Of a stretch of 34,160 nt of DNA, positions 19,909 through 27,334 are shown piece by piece. Below the pieces are notes generated by a model, which saw only the letters and a list, made by a program, of their open reading frames with translations, did no database searches and was not told where the DNA came from. The stretch is from positions 1 to 34,160 of the forward strand of contig JAAWON010000016.1 of assembly GCA_022799495.1 (NCBI GenBank). The letters are read 5' to 3'. The position numbers were made by a program, and so were the translations under genes. Origin of the DNA: Erysipelotrichaceae bacterium. GTDB taxonomy: Bacteria; Bacillota_I; Bacilli_A; Erysipelotrichales; Erysipelotrichaceae. Position 1 is the stretch's first letter, and each line of letters starts with the position of its first letter.

Positions 19909-20436
19909 TCTGCCTTAATGGACAACTCCTAATGATCCCCGATACGATATAAAGCGTAACTATAACATAAACAGTGTATGATACATAGTCAATTCCAATT
20001 CTAACAAAAGGGAAATACATGCAAGAGTAATGATGGCAGTATTAAATTTCTTCATGTATGACCTTTTTTATCCAATTTCATAGATGAAAGTAGAGGTATT
20101 ATAGCATAATTATGACATAACTTAATAAATAATAGATGACGAACAAAGAAAGGGGATCTACGAAATTGCATTCATTGAATCAGATAATTTATGCTCCCCA
20201 TATTGTTATCTTCTGATAAGATGCAGCATAGGCTTTCCTAACGGCATTCATTTATAAACCAAAACAAGCGCATCCTACCGGTTGGAAAACTCATGCCAAA
20301 GTAACGTAAAGCACAACATAAGGAAACATAACCTGCTCATCCCTCCTTCATAAGCAGTGCTTGTACCGCCATACTAACGCTGATGTCAAGGCATGGAGCG
20401 CATAAAGGGAAAACAATGGGAAACTATGGGTTTTGA
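19909..20436. other. Region without recognised gene
   Basis: I find no convincing coding frame, RNA or third copy of the 18-bp att core here. It probably contains the right edge of the older element, now eroded. Weak pairing such as ATCAGATAA/TTATCTTCTGAT (about 20177-20218) is present. Confidence 0.5.
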
Positions 20437-20465
20437 TTGCGTATTAATAAGAATTGTGCTATATT
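20437..20465 (+). promoter_or_regulatory. Promoter of DUF3196 gene
   Basis: TTGCGT (20437-20442) and TATATT (20460-20465), 17 bp spacing, 30 bp before the start codon. Confidence 0.65.
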
Positions 20466-20494
20466 ATTATAGGTTTGTGAGAAAGGTTTGAAAG

Positions 20495-21223
20495 ATGGAA
20501 TCCTATTACAAAGAAATTCTGCATACCATTCGTACCCATATGAGCGAACGCAACTATGAAAAAGCGTTTCGATTGCTGGAGGATGAATTGGCCATGCCGT
20601 ACATCCCAAAACAAAGTGAACAAGAACTGATTGAACTCTACAATGAATGCCGCAGCGAATTGCGTGCGCAAAAAGGGCAGCGTTCTTATCAGGAAGCAGA
20701 TTTGGAAACACTTTTATATGGTGATATGGATGAGGCACTCATGGCTGTGGAACTGTTAAAAAACAGCAATCTGCGCCAGCATTTGGATTTGATCGCACAA
20801 TATTTAAACCGAGAATGTCCCGTTTTAATTCGCGCATTGTTAATTGATGCGATGATGGAACAGGATATTCAGGTGGAGATGCATACGCAGATCAATGGAA
20901 TGGAAGTTAGTTTCTTGCCGAATTACATTGAACCGGTGATGCAGGCAGAAGGGGCTGTGCTGGCCGCTAATACGCTTTGTGAATGGTTTGAACATGAGGA
21001 TCCCAGCTTTTTAACAATGTGCATGGAAAGTCTGATTCAGGAATGTTATCTGCATCTGCCTTTCAATATTGCTTTAGACGAGGGGCTGCCTTTAGCGATC
21101 GCGATTGTGCATTATGTAAAAAAAGCACAAGATGATATGGCGGGGTTTGAGCAGTTTGTGAAGCAGCATCATTTGGAACAGGAAAACGGCATGGTGCTGT
21201 ATTTAGCACAATATAAGATCTAA
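20495..21223 (+). CDS. DUF3196-family protein
   Basis: A 242-residue soluble helical protein opening MESYYKEILHTIRTHMSERN, with YEKAFRLLEDELAMPYIP and a helical-repeat-like body. This matches the DUF3196 group of Erysipelotrichia and mollicute-related Firmicutes. Biochemical role unknown; the repeats suggest protein-protein contacts (TPR-like). It is upstream of trigger factor, a conserved-looking setting. Confidence 0.72.
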   Translation: MESYYKEILHTIRTHMSERNYEKAFRLLEDELAMPYIPKQSEQELIELYNECRSELRAQKGQRSYQEADLETLLYGDMDEALMAVELLKNSNLRQHLDLIAQYLNRECPVLIRALLIDAMMEQDIQVEMHTQINGMEVSFLPNYIEPVMQAEGAVLAANTLCEWFEHEDPSFLTMCMESLIQECYLHLPFNIALDEGLPLAIAIVHYVKKAQDDMAGFEQFVKQHHLEQENGMVLYLAQYKI

Positions 21224-21299
21224 TAGCACAAACAAAGCGGCAATAGGATATGCCGTATCGGGAATGAGTAAATACAAAGACAATCAGGAGGTAAGAACG

Positions 21300-22580
21300 A
21301 TGCGTTCAACATGGGAATTAAAGGAACATTCTACCGGTATTTTAACAACAACTGTAACAGGAGAAGTGTGGACACAAGCGCAGGCACAGGCATTCAAAAA
21401 GATTGCGCAAAAAGTACAGATGCCCGGATTTCGCAAGGGTAAAGTTCCTGCTCATCTATTAAAGCGGGCCGTAAATCCGCAAAGTGTGCTGTATGAAGCG
21501 ATTGATGCGATCGCAACGGATGCACTGCGTGAGGCTGTCGAAGAACAAAGTTTAGAAATTGTAGGTCGTCCTTCCTTAGACATCGAGGAGATGAATGAGG
21601 AAAGTGTAACCTTAAAGTTTGAAGTGGCAATCAAACCGGAAGTAACCTTGGGTGAGTACAAGCAACTCGATGTGAAAAAAGCGGCAGTGACGATCAGTGA
21701 TGATGAGGTGAATCAGCGCATAAAAGCGATTCAAGAGCGCAATGCGGAGTTTATCATCAAGGATGAGGATGGCACAGTAGAAAACGGTGATACTGCGGTC
21801 ATTGATTTTGAAGGATTCCAAGATGGAGTGGCATTTGCCGGCGGTTCTGGAAATGATTATCCTTTAGAAATCGGATCAGGTTCCTTTATTCCGGGTTTTG
21901 AAGAACAGTTGATCGGCATGAAAGCACAGGAGACAAAAGAAATCCAAGTTACGTTCCCACAAGAATATCAGGCAGAGGAATTGGCAGGAAAAGATGCGAC
22001 CTTTAAAGTAAGCGTTCATGAGATCAAATACAAAGAATTACCGCAATTTGATGATGAAATGGTCAAAGAACAAAAGATTGAGGGCGTTGAAAGCGTAGAA
22101 GCCTTCAAGGAATATACGTTAAATCAACTCAGCGAGCAAAAGGAACAGGAAGCAGATCAAGCTTTCACCAATGAACTTTTGACTAAGATCGTTGAAAATG
22201 CGCAGATGGATATTCCACAGGTGATGATTGATGAAGAATGCGATCAAATGATCAATGAGTTTGCCAACAATCTGAAATCACAAGGATATTCATTGGATGC
22301 TTATATGAGCGTGACACAAATGAGCATGGAGTCGATGCGAGAGCATTTCTCCTTGGATGCGAAAAATAAAATTTCAGCGCGTCTGGTTTTAGAAGCGATT
22401 GCCAAGGCGGAGAATATTGAAGTTGGCGATGATGAGATGGATGCGGAGATGGAGGCGATTGCCGCTCGCTATGGCATGGAATTGGAACAGATCAAACAGT
22501 TGATTGCCAAAGATGCGATCGCTTACGACTTGCGTATGCGTAAGGCATTGACGCTGATCAAAGAAACAGCCGGCAAATAA
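21300..22580 (+). CDS. tig: Trigger factor (ribosome-associated chaperone, PPIase)
   Basis: A 426-residue protein. The N-terminal ribosome-binding domain has the signature MPGFRKGKVP (about residues 38-47); the FKBP-type PPIase domain follows (GDTAVIDFEGFQDG, SGSFIPGFEEQLIGM), then the long helical C-terminal arm domain ending TLIKETAGK. It binds nascent chains at the ribosome exit. ATG 21300 has AGGAGGT 7 nt upstream; the frame start at 21264 lacks one. A terminator 13 bp after the stop separates it from lon. Confidence 0.95.
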   Translation: MRSTWELKEHSTGILTTTVTGEVWTQAQAQAFKKIAQKVQMPGFRKGKVPAHLLKRAVNPQSVLYEAIDAIATDALREAVEEQSLEIVGRPSLDIEEMNEESVTLKFEVAIKPEVTLGEYKQLDVKKAAVTISDDEVNQRIKAIQERNAEFIIKDEDGTVENGDTAVIDFEGFQDGVAFAGGSGNDYPLEIGSGSFIPGFEEQLIGMKAQETKEIQVTFPQEYQAEELAGKDATFKVSVHEIKYKELPQFDDEMVKEQKIEGVESVEAFKEYTLNQLSEQKEQEADQAFTNELLTKIVENAQMDIPQVMIDEECDQMINEFANNLKSQGYSLDAYMSVTQMSMESMREHFSLDAKNKISARLVLEAIAKAENIEVGDDEMDAEMEAIAARYGMELEQIKQLIAKDAIAYDLRMRKALTLIKETAGK

Positions 22581-22592
22581 GCATATGCGACA

Positions 22593-22616
22593 AAGACGCA
22601 CACGCAGCGTCTTTTT
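22593..22616 (+). terminator. Intrinsic terminator between tig and lon
   Basis: AAAGACGC (22593-22600) pairs with GCGTCTTT (22608-22615) and continues as a T-run. Confidence 0.82.
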
Positions 22617-22648
22617 TGACCTATGAGGTAGGAAAGGAGTATGTACAG

Positions 22649-24973
22649 ATGAACGACAATACCAATCAGCAAATTCGTGTGCCTTTGGTTTGTACGCGCG
22701 GTGTGATCGTATTTCCGCAACAGGAAGTCATCATTGACGTGGGGCGGAGTAAATCCGTGCATGCGGTGGAGGATGCACAGAATGCATTTGATTCTCATGT
22801 GGTACTCGTATCGCAAAAGGATATGGGGACAGAGGATCCAAAACAAGAAAATCTTTATGGTGTGGGTGCTTTGTGTCTGATTAAGCACATTCGCAGAATG
22901 GATGGTTATCTGCGGGTGAAGTTTGCGGGTATGCAGCGCGCGCGTATTTTGGAAATCCATGATGAGGATGGATATATGAGCGCTGATATTGAATTGCTGG
23001 AGGATGAATTTGGCGATCAGTTAGAAGAAATGGCTTTGGTTCGCCGTTTGGCAAAGCAGTTAGAGAATATGGATGTATTAAATCAAAGCATTCCCAAAGA
23101 GATGATTCAAGAATTATCGAAAGGCGTCAGTGCACAGTATATGGCAGATCAGATTGCACAGTTGTTTCCTTTCAGTGTGGAGCGTCGCCAACAGTTATTG
23201 GAAGATGTCCACATCAATGAGCGCTTGTTACTGATTCTACAGGAGTTAGAGAGTGAAAAAGAATTATCCCTCATGGAGAATCGCATCAATGAAAAGGTGA
23301 AAAACCGCATCGAGGAAGGCCAAAAGGAATACTATTTGCGTGAGAAGATGCGTGCGATTAAAGAGGAATTGGGGGATGTGCCTGATTCCGATAAGGACAG
23401 CGATGAAATTCGTCGTCGTTTGGATGAAAATCCCTATCCGCAGGGGATTAAAGATAAGGTAAAGGAAGAATTGAGCCGTTATGAGATGCTACCGGCTGCG
23501 AGCGGTGAATCCGGCGTTATCAAGACTTATATTGATTGGTTGATGGCCTTGCCTTGGTGGCAGGAATCCAAAGACAATGAGGATTTAAGTGAAGCACAGC
23601 GCATTCTTGATGAGGATCATTTCGGTTTGGAAAAGGTGAAAGAGCGCATCATGGAATATCTTGCGGTCAAACAAATGACCAATTCCTTGAAAGCACCGAT
23701 TCTTTGTCTTGTCGGCCCTCCCGGTGTTGGTAAGACCTCGTTAAGCAAATCGGTGGCGCGTGCCTTGGATCGTCGTTTTGTGAAGATCTCTTTAGGTGGA
23801 GTGAAGGATGAAAGTGAGATTCGCGGTCATCGTCGTACCTATTTGGGTTCGCTGCCGGGACGCTTTATCCAAGGAATGAAGAAGGCAGGAACGATCAATC
23901 CGGTTTTCTTGATTGATGAAATTGATAAGATGGCATCTGACTATAAAGGAGATCCGGCCAGTGCCATGCTTGAGGTATTGGATCCGGAACAAAATTCCTT
24001 GTTCTCTGACCACTATTTAGAAGAGCCTTACGACTTAAGCAAGGTGTTGTTTATCGCAACTGCGAATTATTTGGAGGATATTCCTGTCGCATTGCGCGAT
24101 CGTTTGGAGATTATTCAGTTATCTTCTTATACGGAGTTGGAAAAATTAAGCATTGCCAAAGAACACTTGTTGCCGAAGCAACTGAAGGAGAATGGTTTAA
24201 AGCCGACTCAGTTGAAGATAGAGGATGATTTGATCCTGCATTTGATTCGCTATTATACACGAGAGGCGGGTGTGCGTCAGTTAGAGCGTACCATCGCAAC
24301 CATTTGTCGCAAGAGCGTATTAGCGATTTTAAAAGATCATAAGCGCAGTATTAAATTGAATAAAAAACTGATTGTTCAATGGCTTGGCCAACCAAAATTT
24401 GAGTATGGCAAACGTGAGGTAAAGGATCAAGTTGGTGCGGTAACCGGCTTGGCTTATACGGCGTTTGGCGGCGATGTATTACAGATTGAGGTTACTCATT
24501 TTGACGGTAAGGGCAAATTGGTAATTACCGGTCAGCTTGGTGATGTCATGAAGGAAAGTGCGACGATTGCTTATGACTATGTGCGGGCAAATGCGAAAAA
24601 ATATCGCATTAAGCCGGATTTGTTTGAAAAGAATGATATTCATATTCATGTGCCGGAAGGTGCAGTCCCGAAGGATGGTCCAAGTGCCGGTGTTACTTTG
24701 ACCACTGCGCTTGTTTCTTCCTTAAGCAATACAAAGGTTAAGGCGGATGTAGCGATGACCGGTGAGGTAACGCTGCGCGGCAATGTTTTGCCGATCGGTG
24801 GCTTGAAGGAAAAAAGTATGGCGGCACATCGCTGCGGTATTAAAACAGTCGTGATTCCTAAGGCGAATGTGAAGGATATCGAAGATATCCCCGAGGCGGT
24901 GAAGGAAAGCATCCAATTCGTTGCGGTGGAGAAAATATCGCAAGTGTTAGATGTCGCTTTGGTAAAGGAATAA
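22649..24973 (+). CDS. lon: Lon ATP-dependent protease
   Basis: A 774-residue LonA: N-terminal substrate-binding domain (opening IRVPLVCTRGVIVFP), AAA+ domain with Walker A GPPGVGKTS (356-364) and Walker B FLIDEID, and the C-terminal protease domain with catalytic Ser679 in PKDGPSAGV and Lys722 in GGLKEKS. It degrades misfolded and regulatory proteins in the cytoplasm. ATG 22649 has AAGGAG 10 nt upstream; the frame start at 22616 falls in the terminator. engB starts 3 bp after the stop, a widely conserved pairing. Confidence 0.96.
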   Translation: MNDNTNQQIRVPLVCTRGVIVFPQQEVIIDVGRSKSVHAVEDAQNAFDSHVVLVSQKDMGTEDPKQENLYGVGALCLIKHIRRMDGYLRVKFAGMQRARILEIHDEDGYMSADIELLEDEFGDQLEEMALVRRLAKQLENMDVLNQSIPKEMIQELSKGVSAQYMADQIAQLFPFSVERRQQLLEDVHINERLLLILQELESEKELSLMENRINEKVKNRIEEGQKEYYLREKMRAIKEELGDVPDSDKDSDEIRRRLDENPYPQGIKDKVKEELSRYEMLPAASGESGVIKTYIDWLMALPWWQESKDNEDLSEAQRILDEDHFGLEKVKERIMEYLAVKQMTNSLKAPILCLVGPPGVGKTSLSKSVARALDRRFVKISLGGVKDESEIRGHRRTYLGSLPGRFIQGMKKAGTINPVFLIDEIDKMASDYKGDPASAMLEVLDPEQNSLFSDHYLEEPYDLSKVLFIATANYLEDIPVALRDRLEIIQLSSYTELEKLSIAKEHLLPKQLKENGLKPTQLKIEDDLILHLIRYYTREAGVRQLERTIATICRKSVLAILKDHKRSIKLNKKLIVQWLGQPKFEYGKREVKDQVGAVTGLAYTAFGGDVLQIEVTHFDGKGKLVITGQLGDVMKESATIAYDYVRANAKKYRIKPDLFEKNDIHIHVPEGAVPKDGPSAGVTLTTALVSSLSNTKVKADVAMTGEVTLRGNVLPIGGLKEKSMAAHRCGIKTVVIPKANVKDIEDIPEAVKESIQFVAVEKISQVLDVALVKE

Positions 24974-24976
24974 AGT

Positions 24977-25564
24977 ATGAAAATAGAAAAGGCAGAACTG
25001 GTTGTCAGTGCGCCCGATCGTGAATCTTGGCCGGACACAACCTTGCCGGAAATCGTATTGGCCGGTCGCTCTAATGTAGGGAAATCGAGTTTTATCAATG
25101 CGATTACCGAGCGTAAGCGCTTGGCCTATGTTGGGAATACACCGGGCAAGACGCGCTTGTTAAACTTTTTCAATTTGAATGATCGCTATATGTTGGTAGA
25201 TGTGCCCGGATATGGCTATGCGAATGCATCAAAGGAACAGTTGATGCGTTTTGGGGCAATGATGGAAGATTATTTCACATCCCGTAAACAAAAAAAGGGA
25301 ATGGTGATACTGATAGATGCCCGTCATATGCCAAGTGAGGATGATCTCAGTATGCTGGAATATGCCCGTTACTATGAGATACCGCTTTGTATCGTTGCGA
25401 CGAAACTGGATAAGGTAAAACCTTCGCAGCGGCTTCATCAATGTAAATTGTTAAGAAAAGCACTATCTTTGCGAGAGCGGGAAGCATTGATTCCATTTTC
25501 CTCAATCACCAAAGAGGGCAGTGATCAAATATGGCAGATTTTGATATCTATGTGGGAGGCCTAA
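24977..25564 (+). CDS. engB: EngB/YsxC ribosome biogenesis GTPase
   Basis: A 195-residue GTPase: G1 GRSNVGKSS (about 31-39), G2 region with TPGKTR, G3 DVPGYG, G4 TKLDK and G5-like SSITKEG. YsxC/YihA proteins act in late assembly of the 50S subunit and are essential in many bacteria. Co-transcribed with lon; start chosen at ATG 24977, 3 bp after the lon stop. A terminator overlaps its stop codon. Confidence 0.94.
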   Translation: MKIEKAELVVSAPDRESWPDTTLPEIVLAGRSNVGKSSFINAITERKRLAYVGNTPGKTRLLNFFNLNDRYMLVDVPGYGYANASKEQLMRFGAMMEDYFTSRKQKKGMVILIDARHMPSEDDLSMLEYARYYEIPLCIVATKLDKVKPSQRLHQCKLLRKALSLREREALIPFSSITKEGSDQIWQILISMWEA

Positions 25565-25581
25565 CGGCTTCCTTTTTTTTT
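25555..25581 (+). terminator. Intrinsic terminator of lon-engB
   Basis: GGAGGCC (25555-25561) pairs with GGCTTCC (25566-25572, one G-U) and is followed by T9. The left arm lies in the engB 3' end. Confidence 0.85.
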
Positions 25582-25690
25582 GTGATCTATTAAGAAAGGC
25601 GGTTTGGAAAGGATACTTCTTTGGTTTGCTTAGGGAATACAGCATAAATTGGTGCTTGAGCGCATACATACTAATAGGAGGTTGTTTGTG

Positions 25691-26374
25691 ATGAAGAAAA
25701 TGAAAATAGAAAAACAGTTGATCTTTGCGGATCATGTAAAGCGTTTATTATCTCTGCAAGTACAAGAGGATTTACATTATCGTCATGAAGAAGATGGAAT
25801 CCGGGCAATCGGTCCTTTGTATATTAAGGGGGAATACGAGGGCGATGATGGGGTTGAATCATTTCAAGAAACATTAGAAATGGATGTATTGGCTCCCAAT
25901 GATAAACTGGCAAGCGATGATTTTCGCTTGAGTATCGCGGATTATCATGGCAAAGAACAGGATGACAGTATTCAGGTTATGGTGAGTTTGAATATTCATG
26001 GTTTGATCGAGGATGGCTCCTCTACGCAAACAGCACGCAAAACACCACCACAGCCATCCATCCAACCACGTTCTATTACAGAGACTGCTATCACACAGGA
26101 GCGTGTTGAGGAAGATACGGCCTCAACTCTACATGAGGAAGAAGCAAATCAAGACGAAACCAATCAAGACGAAACACCGATGATTGATAGTTTTGATGAT
26201 CTATTTGCGGATGCACAAAGCACTTATACCAGTTATCGTATCATCGTCGCAAAGCCGAATGATACGTATACGGCGATTGCGAATCGCTATGAGGTAGATG
26301 AGGAAAAACTGCGCGAAACAAATCATAACAAAGAAGTTCTAGCGAAAACATTGGTAATTCTGCCTTTTGCATAA
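25691..26374 (+). CDS. LysM-domain protein (SpoVID/SipL-like layout)
   Basis: A 227-residue protein. The N-terminal 115 residues are a beta-rich domain (GPLYIKGEYEG, METLEMDVLAP-like, VMVSLNIHGLIED) like that of spore-coat morphogenetic proteins SpoVID/SipL. An acidic, Thr/Gln-rich linker with two NQDET repeats follows, and the last 45 residues (YRIIVAKPNDTYTAIANRYE, VDEEKLRETNHNKEVL) form a LysM-like domain. No signal peptide. ATG 25691 has AGGAGG 8 nt upstream. A sporulation role is inferred from layout only. Confidence 0.7.
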   Translation: MKKMKIEKQLIFADHVKRLLSLQVQEDLHYRHEEDGIRAIGPLYIKGEYEGDDGVESFQETLEMDVLAPNDKLASDDFRLSIADYHGKEQDDSIQVMVSLNIHGLIEDGSSTQTARKTPPQPSIQPRSITETAITQERVEEDTASTLHEEEANQDETNQDETPMIDSFDDLFADAQSTYTSYRIIVAKPNDTYTAIANRYEVDEEKLRETNHNKEVLAKTLVILPFA

Positions 26375-26447
26375 GGAAATTGTGCAATAGTGGAACAGTT
26401 ATTTCGTGGAGTGTATGATAAGAGTGATGAAATCGCACAGAAAATGA

Positions 26448-26476
26448 TTGAAAAGCCTTGTATTCTTTGATACAAT
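26448..26476 (+). promoter_or_regulatory. Promoter of T-box operon
   Basis: TTGAAA (26448-26453), 17 bp, TACAAT (26471-26476). The predicted start near 26483 begins the T-box leader. Confidence 0.75.
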
Positions 26477-26482
26477 ACTACA

Positions 26483-26707
26483 CGTAAATGCAAGGAAGAG
26501 AAGGAGTATTTTCAATCGTCAGTGCAAAGAGAGTTCCTGTTTGGTGAAAGGGAAACGCGGCATTGAAAAGAAGGTAGTCTTGGAGCAGTTTTTCTGAAGG
26601 AACAGTAGGAAAAAACGTAGGCTCACGTTATGAGCAAGAGGCATATCATTGATATGTAAAAAAAGGTGGTACCACGTAGTTATGCGTCCTTGGCGGACGC
26701 TTTTTTT
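26483..26707 (+). promoter_or_regulatory. T-box riboswitch, valine specific
   Basis: The leader has a long stem I with the AGAGAG and GGTGAAAG distal elements, adjoining valine codons GTA-GTC at 26574-26579 as specifier, and the T-box antiterminator sequence GGTGGTACCACG (26665-26676). The variable base after TGG is T, which fits a tRNA discriminator A. The competing terminator is GCGTCC (26684-26689) / GGACGC (26695-26700) plus T7. Uncharged tRNA-Val should stabilise the antiterminator and switch on the acetyltransferase gene and valS. Confidence 0.92.
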
Positions 26708-26723
26708 GTGGAGGGATGGCTGC

Positions 26724-27305
26724 ATGCAAACAAGGGAATTATGGGGGGAACGGCTGCTTTTACGAGCGGCGAGGCAGGTGGATGCGGCTGATTTATTGAG
26801 GGTATATGGCGATGCGTCCTTGTTTCGCTATGATGCCAGCACACCCATCACGGATATTGATGCGCTGATGGAGCATTTGGTGCAGCAACAGGCATGGCGC
26901 AGACGGATGGGATTGCCGCCGATTATGGCATTGGAAACTGTGGACAGTGGAAAAGTGATCGGCACCATTCAATTGAATCGCATCGAGCATTCCTGCGGTG
27001 AGATAGGATATCGACTGGCAACGCGTTATCAGCACCAAGGCTATATGCGTGAGGCGGTACAAATATTTTTACGCTATGGATTTGCGACACTGCGACTGGA
27101 GCGCATAGAGGCGCGTTATGCGGCAAAAAATCATGCCAGTGAACAATTGTTGCGGCAGTTACATTTTCATTATGAGGGATGTCTGCGCCGAGCGATTCGT
27201 TTGGCGGATGGCTCTTTGCATGATATGGTAATCTGTTCCATGCTGAAAGAGGAATGGGAAAAGGAATATCACGCTGAAGTAACAAATAAAACTGATAAAA
27301 CGTAA
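26724..27305 (+). CDS. GNAT acetyltransferase, RimJ/RimL type
   Basis: A 193-residue N-acetyltransferase: opening LWGERLLLRAARQVDAADLL, central VIGTIQLNRIEHSCGEIGYR, acetyl-CoA loop YQHQGYMREAV, then RIEARYAAKNHASEQLLRQ and a DGSLHDMVICSML ending, all typical of GNAT enzymes that acetylate N-termini or small amines. It lies between the Val T-box and valS, so it is expressed when tRNA-Val is uncharged. ATG 26724 has GGAGGG 8 nt upstream; the longer frame would start inside the T-box. Substrate unknown. Confidence 0.88.
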   Translation: MQTRELWGERLLLRAARQVDAADLLRVYGDASLFRYDASTPITDIDALMEHLVQQQAWRRRMGLPPIMALETVDSGKVIGTIQLNRIEHSCGEIGYRLATRYQHQGYMREAVQIFLRYGFATLRLERIEARYAAKNHASEQLLRQLHFHYEGCLRRAIRLADGSLHDMVICSMLKEEWEKEYHAEVTNKTDKT

Positions 27306-27334
27306 AACGAAAGAAATAAAGAGGAGGAACACAG

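Noticed and set aside
22523-22960. Long leftward frame across tig/lon
   Set aside because: Shadow of lon codons; lon is unambiguous.
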